Source: an uncultured Polaribacter sp.
GTDB taxonomy: Bacteria > Bacteroidota > Bacteroidia > Flavobacteriales > Flavobacteriaceae
NCBI GenBank assembly: GCA_947497755.1
Contig: CANMHT010000002.1
Span: forward strand, 372,001-436,000
Length of the DNA: 64,000 nucleotides
Direction of reading: 5' to 3'
A program made the position numbers and the translations under genes. Positions 45,180 through 51,959 of this stretch are shown in pieces. The notes beneath the pieces are model-generated. The model was not told the DNA's origin and ran no database searches. It saw only the letters and a list, made by a program, of their open reading frames with translations. The first letter of the stretch is position 1; each line of letters opens with the position of its first letter.

Positions 45180-45377
45180 ATGGAAAATCCATTTAAGAAA
45201 ATATTAGAACATCAAGAAGTACCAAAAGTCTTAAAAGACAGAGTACTTAATGATGTGGATATGATAAAGCTTACATTAGATGTGGCCGACTTATTTGTGG
45301 TGAAATATCCAAATACCATTGGATCATTATTGACTTTAAACGAAAAAAAAGAACCTAAAAAACCAACCAAAAAATAA
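45180..45377 (+). CDS. Small soluble protein coupled to the ECF sigma factor
   Basis: A 65-residue protein without membrane segments, starting MENPFKKI and ending in a Lys/Pro-rich tail. I do not recognise a domain. It starts 2 bases after the sigma factor stop and ends 6 bases before the channel gene. An anti-sigma or accessory role is possible from position only; it lacks the zinc-binding HxxxCxxC of ZAS anti-sigma factors. Confidence 0.7.
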   Translation: MENPFKKILEHQEVPKVLKDRVLNDVDMIKLTLDVADLFVVKYPNTIGSLLTLNEKKEPKKPTKK

Positions 45378-45383
45378 AAAATT

Positions 45384-46223
45384 ATGAGAGCAACTACAAC
45401 ATTACAAATTGATATTGTTTCTTCTTTAGAAGATATTTGGACTAAAATTTTATCTGGTTTACCAAAAGTTTTTGGCTTTGTGGGATTTGTGTTACTTGCC
45501 TGGATTTTTATCAAAGTCTTTTTATACATTGTTAAAAAAGCACTTAACAAAACTAAAATAGATGAATGGTCTAAAAAATTAAGTAAAACAGAAATTTTTG
45601 GAAACACAACAATTAATATTGTATTAACCAATGTTATTTTAACGGTTTTAAAATGGCTGTTAGTACTCATTTTTATTTTAATTGGTGCCGATATTTTTGG
45701 ATTACACATGGTGTCTGAGGGAATTGGAAGCTTTATCGCTTACTTACCAAAGCTGCTTACTTCATTACTCATCTTTGTTGGAGGGATTTATGTAGGAACA
45801 CTTACAAAAAAAGCCATACAGTCTATGTTTAAATCTCTTGAGCTAACAGGAGGAAATCTAGTTTCTAATATTGCATTTTATTTAATCGTAGTATTTATTT
45901 CTATTGCAGCTTTAGATCAAGCAGGAATTGATACAAGTATTTTAAAAAGCAATTTAACTTTAATTATTGGCTCTATTTTATTGTCGTTTACCATTGCTTT
46001 TGGATTGGGAGCAAGAGACGTGATAAAAAGATTGTTATTTGGTTATTATTCTCGAAAAAACTTTCAGATTGGACAACGAATTAAAGTAAGAGATGTAGAA
46101 GGCATTATCGAGTCTATAGATAATATCTGTATTGTTGTAATTACTAGTGATGGAAAGATTGTATTACCAATTAAAGAAGTGGTAGATGAAATTGTATTAA
46201 TTAGCCAAGATAGTAAGGAGTAA
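45384..46223 (+). CDS. MscS-like mechanosensitive channel family protein
   Basis: A 279-residue membrane protein with about five hydrophobic helices (about 26-52, 74-100, 112-140, 160-178, 185-210) followed by a short MscS beta domain (IGQRIKVRDVEGIIESIDN). The pore-lining helix is Gly/Ala-rich (FTIAFGLGARDVIK). The C-terminal domain is shorter than in MscS. Its membership of the sigma-factor operon suggests an envelope or osmotic stress response. Confidence 0.85.
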   Translation: MRATTTLQIDIVSSLEDIWTKILSGLPKVFGFVGFVLLAWIFIKVFLYIVKKALNKTKIDEWSKKLSKTEIFGNTTINIVLTNVILTVLKWLLVLIFILIGADIFGLHMVSEGIGSFIAYLPKLLTSLLIFVGGIYVGTLTKKAIQSMFKSLELTGGNLVSNIAFYLIVVFISIAALDQAGIDTSILKSNLTLIIGSILLSFTIAFGLGARDVIKRLLFGYYSRKNFQIGQRIKVRDVEGIIESIDNICIVVITSDGKIVLPIKEVVDEIVLISQDSKE

Positions 46224-46314
46224 TATTAATTATCGAACAAAAAAACAATTAAGATGTGACTTTTAAAAAAAGACTGTGTCTTAAAAATATACACAACCAA
46301 AATAATTTTTTGTC

Positions 46315-46614
46315 ATGGTATTTAATAACAAAGAACGTAGATTAAAAAAACTACAGAAAAAGGTGAAAAATAATTCTAAAAAAATCTCTTTTTATAGAAA
46401 CTGGAGTCCAGTATTAATGATACTTTTTGTAGTGCTAGTTTTTTTAATGTTCTATTTTAATTTAGAAAAGATATATGTGAGTATACAATCTTTATTAATT
46501 GTAGCGTTATCACTAATATTTTTAACATTGTCATCATTCCATTTTACCATCCTTAAAAAGAAGAAAGAAAATAAGGTTTTAGACCAAGAAATATACAACT
46601 TATTGGAACTATAA
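46315..46614 (+). CDS. Small two-helix membrane protein, unknown function
   Basis: A 99-residue protein with a highly basic N-terminus (residues 1-28, many Lys), two hydrophobic helices (about 32-49 and 55-75) and a charged C-terminus. No family recognised. Its stop codon lies inside the first hairpin of a structured 3' region. Confidence 0.65.
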   Translation: MVFNNKERRLKKLQKKVKNNSKKISFYRNWSPVLMILFVVLVFLMFYFNLEKIYVSIQSLLIVALSLIFLTLSSFHFTILKKKKENKVLDQEIYNLLEL

Positions 46615-46701
46615 TAGAGATTCGGGGGACGATCTATTATAAGGTACAGAGGGAACTTTGTACAAAATCAAAAGCTCATATTTTATGGGCTTTTGTCTTT
46701 T
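46611..46701 (+). ncRNA. Candidate structured RNA A (GGGGGA-loop hairpin, GGAA hairpin, terminator)
   Basis: Three consecutive hairpins: ATAATAGA / TCTATTAT (46611-46640) with a 14-base loop holding GGGGGA; GTACAGAG / CTTTGTAC with a GGAA tetraloop (46644-46663); and a 12-base-pair terminator stem from 46669 followed by T residues. No promoter was seen just upstream, so it is probably the 3' untranslated region, or a product processed from it, of the 99-residue gene. Confidence 0.5.
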
Positions 46702-46734
46702 TTAAAAAAACATTAAATATTTAATAATTTTTTG

Positions 46735-46819
46735 TAACTTGCACAGCGATAGGTATTGGGGGATTTCTATCAAAAAACAAAAAGGTTATTTGCCACTGCA
46801 AATAACCTTTTATCTTTTT
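46735..46819 (+). ncRNA. Candidate small RNA B (GGGGGA-loop hairpin and terminator) with own promoter
   Basis: A -7-like TAACTTGC at 46735-46742 precedes hairpin GATAG / CTATC (46748-46771) whose 14-base loop carries GGGGGA at the same loop positions as candidate A. A 14-base-pair terminator stem (46780-46811, loop CACT) with T-run follows; on the minus strand the same stem ends the kinase gene. The transcript would be about 70-75 bases with no reading frame. Confidence 0.5.
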
Positions 46820-46835
46820 AAAAAAGAAGGTTTAT

Positions 46836-47450
46836 TTAGAATAAACCGTTAATTTGTGAGTCTATTCTATCAATGATATAACCTAAGTCTTCTTGATTGG
46901 CAACAAAGTCTAAATTATCTACGTCAATAATTAATAATTTTCCTTTTGTATAAGTAGAAACCCATGCTTCATAACGTTCATTTAATCTACTTAAATAATC
47001 GATGCTAATTGAGTTTTCATAATCTCTTCCTCGTTTGTGAATTTGCCCTACTAAATTAGAAATGCTAGAACGTAGATAGATTAATAAATCTGGTGGAGTA
47101 ACTAAATTTTCCATCAACTCAAATAAAGAGCTGTAATTTTGAAAATCTCTATTAGTCATTAAGCCCATTGCATGTAAATTGGGTGCAAAAATATGAGCAT
47201 CTTCATAAATGGTTCTGTCTTGGATAATTTTTTTACCACTTTCTCTTAGTTCTAAGATTTGTCTAAATCTACTATTCAAGAAAAATACTTGTAAATTAAA
47301 AGACCAACGTTCCATTTCTGAGTAAAAGTCGTCCAAGTAAGGGTTTTCTTCAACAGATTCAAAATGAGGCTCCCAGTTATAATGTTTGGCTAATAGTTTG
47401 GTTAACGTTGTTTTACCAGCACCAATGTTTCCAGCAATTGCTACATGCAT
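46836..47450 (-). CDS. Deoxynucleoside kinase
   Basis: A 204-residue salvage kinase of the dCK/dGK family that phosphorylates deoxynucleosides. The P-loop is GNIGAGKTT (7-15), the ESVEENPYL segment follows, the DRT/ERS-type motif is QDRTIYEDAHIF, and the lid has RGRDYENSI. Substrate choice (deoxyadenosine, deoxyguanosine or other) is not readable. It is a single-gene unit ended by the hairpin shared with candidate RNA B. Confidence 0.92.
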   Translation of the reverse strand: MHVAIAGNIGAGKTTLTKLLAKHYNWEPHFESVEENPYLDDFYSEMERWSFNLQVFFLNSRFRQILELRESGKKIIQDRTIYEDAHIFAPNLHAMGLMTNRDFQNYSSLFELMENLVTPPDLLIYLRSSISNLVGQIHKRGRDYENSISIDYLSRLNERYEAWVSTYTKGKLLIIDVDNLDFVANQEDLGYIIDRIDSQINGLF

Positions 47451-47519
47451 AATTATTGTTTTCTAAAATGTTTGAAAAGGGCTGATAAAGGTAATCAAAT
47501 TTTAGAATTTGTAAGGCAA

Positions 47520-48200
47520 TTAACAAATCAATTTATAACCATAACCTCTAACATTCACAATTTGAATGTTTTCATCATTTTTTAATTTTTTTCGAAGTTT
47601 GGTAATAAAAACATCCATGCTTCTAGCATTAAAAAAATCATCATTTCCCCAAAGCTTTTTAAGAATGAATGCTCGGTCAGAGATTTCATTTTTCTTTTGA
47701 GTTAGTAAATAAAGCAGTTCAGATTCTCTATGTGTAAGTATGATAGTTTCTCCTTTATAAGCTAGTGTTTGTTTGGTTTGGTTAAAGGTATAATTGCCAA
47801 TTTTAATATTGTCTAAATCTACTTTTAAAGTATTTCTATTTAATAAGGCTTGTATTCTAACAATGAGTTCTTCCATAGAAAAAGGCTTTTTTAAATAATC
47901 ATTTCCTCCATGGCTAAAACCTTCTAAAACATCTTTGGTTTGAGATTTTGCTGTTAAAAAAATAATGGGCACTTGGTTGTTTTTTTGCCTAATCTCTTTA
48001 GCTAAAGTAAAACCATCTTTAAATGGCATCATAACATCTAAAACCAAAATGTTTGGATTAATTTCATGATACAACTCTAAGGCTTTTACCCCGTTATCAG
48101 CCAAATGAACTTCAAAATCTCTAGTTTCTAAACTTTCTTTAATGATTTGTCCTAAGCTAGGTTCGTCTTCAGCTAAAAGAACTTTTACTTTTGTACTCAT
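47520..48200 (-). CDS. OmpR/PhoB-type response regulator
   Basis: A receiver domain (1-120) with acidic pocket Glu11-Asp12, phospho-acceptor Asp55 (LVLDVMMP) and Lys at the KKP motif, followed by a winged-helix DNA-binding domain (about 130-226) with the TKLRKKLK recognition helix. It overlaps the kinase gene by 4 bases (ATGA). It probably binds direct repeats; three such sites lie in front of the divergent operon. Confidence 0.94.
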   Translation of the reverse strand: MSTKVKVLLAEDEPSLGQIIKESLETRDFEVHLADNGVKALELYHEINPNILVLDVMMPFKDGFTLAKEIRQKNNQVPIIFLTAKSQTKDVLEGFSHGGNDYLKKPFSMEELIVRIQALLNRNTLKVDLDNIKIGNYTFNQTKQTLAYKGETIILTHRESELLYLLTQKKNEISDRAFILKKLWGNDDFFNARSMDVFITKLRKKLKNDENIQIVNVRGYGYKLIC

Positions 48201-49645
48201 AAAGGCAAGGTAATTTTAAAAATTGTGTTGGAAGAATTTGGAATTAATCGAATGTCTCCACCGTGTTTTTCAATAATCTTTTTAGTATAATACAAGCCAA
48301 TTCCAAAACCTTTTACATTGTGTGTATTTCCTTTCGGAATACGATAAAATTTATCAAAGATTCGTTCTCGTTGATTTTTATCAATATCGTTACCATTATC
48401 AGCAACTGTAATTTCTAAATTATTTAGAACTAGGTGTATATGAACTTCTATAGTGTTACCCCCGTATTTAATAGCATTGTCTACTAAATTACTAACTGCA
48501 TTTTCAAAATGAAAAGGATCAATATCTAGCATCAATTCATCTTTAAATGTATGAAACTGAATGCTTTTTTCTGAGCTTAAAAATTCATCTTTTGACGCAG
48601 CACTTTTTACCAAAGAAATAATATTAACAGACTCTTTTTGTAAAAGTAGCTTTTCACTATCTAAGGTAGCTGTTTCTAACAGTTTTTCTACCATTTGATG
48701 CAGTTTCTTTAGCTGTAAATTAGAAATAGCTACATACTTTTTTGTTTTCTCTTTGTCATCAATGGCATTAAAAGTATCGATTGCTTCTAAAGCTGTAGAA
48801 ACTGTAGTGATTGGTGTTTTAAATTCGTGTGTAATATTGCTAATTAAATCATTTTTTATTTCTGCCAGTTCTTTTTGTTTGTTAATAATCTTTAATAAAT
48901 AGAACAAACAAGAAATAATAGCAAGAGATAATAAAAAGGAAAGTGAGAATCCAGTAACACTTCTTTTTAAGGCTTCTTTACTAGGATTGTTTATAAGTAA
49001 CTGTAGCTTTTCATTCGGTTTAAGAAAAGTAGATTTCGAAAACATTGTAATAGCATTCTTATGTACATTTGTAGAAAAAGTACTCTTTTTTATAGAGTCA
49101 TTTTCATAATGAACAAAATGAAATGGTAACGGAATTTTTTTTCGATTTAATTCTTTTTCAAAATAAGGATTTAGCTTTTTAAACTCTATAGTGTCTTGTG
49201 CAATAGAAATAACTATTTTATTAGCAAACCCTTTTAGTTTATCAATACTATCTGCTTTTAAGCCTTTAAAAATCTGAATGCCTTTAGGCTTTACCTTATT
49301 TAAATCTATATGATTAAAATTTATTTTTTTTCTCTTTTTACTCGTTTTTTTAGAAGTAACATTTTTAAAAACACTGTCTATTTTTATCTCAGAGAAAAAA
49401 GCCTGAATGTTTTTTGAGTTATTTAAACTATCTGGAGTTTCATCAAAAAAAGCAATTCTACTACTTTTAGCAATATCTGCAAAATACTCTTCTACAGCAT
49501 TGTCTAAACTAATTTGAATCTCATTTATAACACGTTGTTTGTTTTGTAAATAGTTTTTATAATTCCAATATACCTGAACCGAAATAGTAGTCACTATTGT
49601 TAAGGTGATGAAATATAATAACCAACGATATTTTTTTGTGTTCAT
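48197..49645 (-). CDS. Membrane sensor histidine kinase
   Basis: A 482-residue kinase with two membrane helices (about 9-27 and 232-252) enclosing a periplasmic sensor of about 200 residues that I cannot assign. The phospho-histidine is His273 in SNITHEFKTP; the ATPase domain has N (DNAIKYGG), G1 (VADNGNDID) and G2 (GFGIGLYYTK) boxes. Its -7 element sits 5 bases before the ATG, predicting a leaderless message. Paired with the response regulator and divergent from the GLPGLI/barrel operon, it may monitor the envelope. Confidence 0.93.
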   Translation of the reverse strand: MNTKKYRWLLYFITLTIVTTISVQVYWNYKNYLQNKQRVINEIQISLDNAVEEYFADIAKSSRIAFFDETPDSLNNSKNIQAFFSEIKIDSVFKNVTSKKTSKKRKKINFNHIDLNKVKPKGIQIFKGLKADSIDKLKGFANKIVISIAQDTIEFKKLNPYFEKELNRKKIPLPFHFVHYENDSIKKSTFSTNVHKNAITMFSKSTFLKPNEKLQLLINNPSKEALKRSVTGFSLSFLLSLAIISCLFYLLKIINKQKELAEIKNDLISNITHEFKTPITTVSTALEAIDTFNAIDDKEKTKKYVAISNLQLKKLHQMVEKLLETATLDSEKLLLQKESVNIISLVKSAASKDEFLSSEKSIQFHTFKDELMLDIDPFHFENAVSNLVDNAIKYGGNTIEVHIHLVLNNLEITVADNGNDIDKNQRERIFDKFYRIPKGNTHNVKGFGIGLYYTKKIIEKHGGDIRLIPNSSNTIFKITLPL

Positions 49646-49649
49646 GCCT

Positions 49650-49657
49650 CAAAGGTA
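49650..49657 (-). promoter_or_regulatory. -7 element of the two-component operon (leaderless)
   Basis: Minus-strand TACCTTTG matches TAnnTTTG and ends 4 bases before the ATG at 49645, so transcription should begin at or next to the start codon. Confidence 0.55.
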
Positions 49658-49685
49658 ATCAGTTATCTCCAAACTATGTAATTGC

Positions 49686-49710
49686 TTAACACACGTTAAC
49701 ATTAGTTAAC
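49686..49710 (+). promoter_or_regulatory. Three TTAAC direct repeats at 10-base spacing, probable response-regulator site
   Basis: Exact TTAAC pentamers start at 49686, 49696 and 49706 with 5-base spacers, between the divergent two-component and GLPGLI operons. Read on the other strand this is GTTAA-N5-GTTAA-N5-GTTAA, like OmpR-family sites such as the CpxR box. A near-consensus -7 element CATATTTG follows at 49733-49740. Confidence 0.6.
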
Positions 49711-49760
49711 CATCTTGTAAAGAAATCGTAAGCATATTTGTAGCAACAAAAAAATATACA

Positions 49761-50123
49761 ATGAAACTACAAGTATTACTTATCGCTTTTTTAGTAAGTA
49801 CCATTGGCGTTAGTCAAGTAAAGAAGCAACCGAAACAATCAAGTCAATCAAACGGAGTAAAAATTTCTTCTTTGGCATTTTCTATCGAAACCAAAGAAGA
49901 TTATAAAACAATTAATTGGAAAGATGTGAAAGAAATTTTTTCACACAATACCAATAAAGAGGAAGAAATTGAAATGACTTTTAAATATGCATTGCCAAAT
50001 TCTAAAAGCAATATAAAAGGAGAAATTAAAGTGCATGGAAATGTAAAAGATATTGACGTTTTAATTTCTAAAGCCAAAAAAGGACTCAAAGGTTTAATAA
50101 AAATAGTGGATAACAATCAATAA
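49761..50123 (+). CDS. Small exported protein of a GLPGLI operon
   Basis: A 120-residue protein with a signal peptide (1-18, cut near VSQ) and a small mature domain of about 90 residues. No named family recognised. It heads the operon and is 10 bases before the first GLPGLI gene, so it is probably a periplasmic partner. The predicted response-regulator site is directly upstream. Confidence 0.75.
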   Translation: MKLQVLLIAFLVSTIGVSQVKKQPKQSSQSNGVKISSLAFSIETKEDYKTINWKDVKEIFSHNTNKEEEIEMTFKYALPNSKSNIKGEIKVHGNVKDIDVLISKAKKGLKGLIKIVDNNQ

Positions 50124-50133
50124 CAATTTAAAG

Positions 50134-50973
50134 ATGAAAAATATAGCAACCATTTTATGTCTGTTCATAATTCAAATTACTGTCGGACAAAATTTTCAAG
50201 GAAAAGCAGTCTATAAAACTAGTAGTAAGATTCGAATTAATCTTTCTGGGAAAAACGGAATGCAATTAAGCGATGCTGATAAAGAAAAAATGCAAGAGCG
50301 AATGAGAAAGCAATTTCAAAAGACTTTTGTGTTGAGTTTTAATAAAGAAGCATCAGTTTATAAAGAAGAGGAAAAATTATCTGCTCCAACGGCTTCTTTG
50401 GGAGGAGGAAATATTATGGTAAAAACTATTGGCCTTGGTGGAGGAAATGATGTATTGTATAAGAATACCAAAAAAGGACAATACTTAAACCAAACAGAAG
50501 TGATGGGAAAACGATTTTTAATCAAAGATAAATTAAGAAAATATGATTGGAAATTAACCGGAGAAACTAAAAATATAGGAAAGTATACTTGTTATAAAGC
50601 AACGTATACTAGAGAAGAAACAAGAACTAACATGTCTTTCGATGATGGAGAGATAGAAGAAAAGAAAGAAAAAGTAGAAGTGGTAACCACAGCTTGGTAT
50701 ACTCCAGAAATTCCTGTAAGCAACGGGCCAAGAGATTATCACGGTTTACCTGGATTAATTTTAGAAGTAAAAGACGGAAATAATATTATTCTATGTTCAG
50801 AAATTGTTTTGAATCCAAAAGAGAAGATAGAAATTATAGCTCCAAGAAAAGGTAAAAAAGTAACCCAAGAACAGTATGGGAAAATTATGCAAAAGAAGAT
50901 GAAGGAAACGATGGAAAACTTTAAATCTAGAAGAAAAGGCGGGAGAAATGTTCAAATTAGTATTGGAGGATAA
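50134..50973 (+). CDS. GLPGLI family exported protein, copy 1
   Basis: A 279-residue secreted protein of the Bacteroidota GLPGLI family (TIGR01200), named for the motif present here as HGLPGLILEV near residue 205. A signal peptide covers 1-18. Other family features are NFQGKAVY after the signal, YKNTKKGQY and KYTCYKATYTRE. The function is unknown, but such genes are often next to TonB-receptor-like barrels. It is paralogous to the next gene, and its last 15 residues are Arg/Gly-rich. Confidence 0.9.
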   Translation: MKNIATILCLFIIQITVGQNFQGKAVYKTSSKIRINLSGKNGMQLSDADKEKMQERMRKQFQKTFVLSFNKEASVYKEEEKLSAPTASLGGGNIMVKTIGLGGGNDVLYKNTKKGQYLNQTEVMGKRFLIKDKLRKYDWKLTGETKNIGKYTCYKATYTREETRTNMSFDDGEIEEKKEKVEVVTTAWYTPEIPVSNGPRDYHGLPGLILEVKDGNNIILCSEIVLNPKEKIEIIAPRKGKKVTQEQYGKIMQKKMKETMENFKSRRKGGRNVQISIGG

Positions 50974-51089
50974 CTAGAAATTAGAGATGAGTCAGTTTAA
51001 GATTTATCTCTAGTTATAGCATTGCAATTAAACTTTTTAGGTTTTTAATAGTCTTAGCAATATCAAATGACAATTAAAACCGAAAATTT

Positions 51090-51938
51090 ATGAGATTTCT
51101 AGTTGTATGCTTAGTTGCTTTAATTAGTACAACGGCAAGTGCCCAAACAAACTTTCAAGGAAAAGCAGTATACATGTCTAAAACAACGATGGACATGAAT
51201 TTTGGAGGAAGACAAATGTCTGAAGAACAAAAGAAACGTATTGCACAACGAATGAAAGGTTTTTTAGAAAAGACATTTGTGTTGAATTTTAATAAAACAG
51301 AATCGTCATATAAAGAAGAAGCGCAGTTAAGTACACCAACGGCTGGAGGAAGAGGAAGATTCGGAGCAATGATGAGTAGCTTTTCTGGAGGTACAAAATA
51401 CAAGAATACTAAAGAAAACATTGTATTAGAAGAAACAGAGTTTTTTGGTAAAAAGTTTTTAATTGCTGATGAAGGAAAGAAACCTGAGTGGAAACTTGGA
51501 TCTGAAACAAAAAAGATTGGAAACTACACTTGTTTTAAAGCAACTTTGGTAAAAGAAGTAGACGCATTTAGCTTTGCAAATTTTGGAAGAAGAGGAAGAA
51601 GAAATAATGACGATAAAAAAGATGAAAAACCAATAGAAGAAAAACCTAAAACAATTGTTGTTACTGCTTGGTATACTCCACAAATTCCAGTAAGTCAAGG
51701 ACCAGGAGAGTTTTGGGGATTGCCAGGGTTAATCTTAGAAATAAATTCAGGAAGAACTACCGTTCTTTGTACAGAGATTACATTGAATCCAAAAGAAAAA
51801 GTTGAGCTTAAAAAACCTAAAAAAGGAAAAAAGGTTACTAGAGAAGAATACAACAAAATAGTTACAAAAAAAATGACCGAAATGAGAGAGCAGTTTAGAG
51901 GAAGAGGTGGTCGTGGAAGAGGCCGAGGTAGAGGTTAA
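51090..51938 (+). CDS. GLPGLI family exported protein, copy 2, with RGG tail
   Basis: A paralogue of copy 1 (282 residues, signal peptide 1-18). Shared segments include NFQGKAVYMS, EKTFVLNFNKTESSYKEEAQLS, WYTPQIPVS and the family motif WGLPGLILEI. It differs by a middle insertion rich in Lys, Glu and Asp and by a C-terminus of repeated Arg-Gly units (GRGGRGRGRGRG). The 116-base gap after copy 1 holds an imperfect hairpin near 50983-51019 that may adjust expression between copies. The barrel gene follows after 21 bases. Confidence 0.9.
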   Translation: MRFLVVCLVALISTTASAQTNFQGKAVYMSKTTMDMNFGGRQMSEEQKKRIAQRMKGFLEKTFVLNFNKTESSYKEEAQLSTPTAGGRGRFGAMMSSFSGGTKYKNTKENIVLEETEFFGKKFLIADEGKKPEWKLGSETKKIGNYTCFKATLVKEVDAFSFANFGRRGRRNNDDKKDEKPIEEKPKTIVVTAWYTPQIPVSQGPGEFWGLPGLILEINSGRTTVLCTEITLNPKEKVELKKPKKGKKVTREEYNKIVTKKMTEMREQFRGRGGRGRGRGRG

Positions 51939-51959
51939 AAAATAAACAAATTAGTATTT

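Noticed and set aside
45212..45709. 165-codon minus-strand frame across the small sigma-linked gene and the channel gene
   Set aside because: Three well-supported plus-strand genes occupy the region with tight operon spacing; the antisense frame has no family features.
50983..51019. Inverted repeat between the GLPGLI genes as a terminator
   Set aside because: The 10-base-pair stem has a 17-base loop and is not followed by a T-run, so it was only mentioned as a possible intergenic structure.
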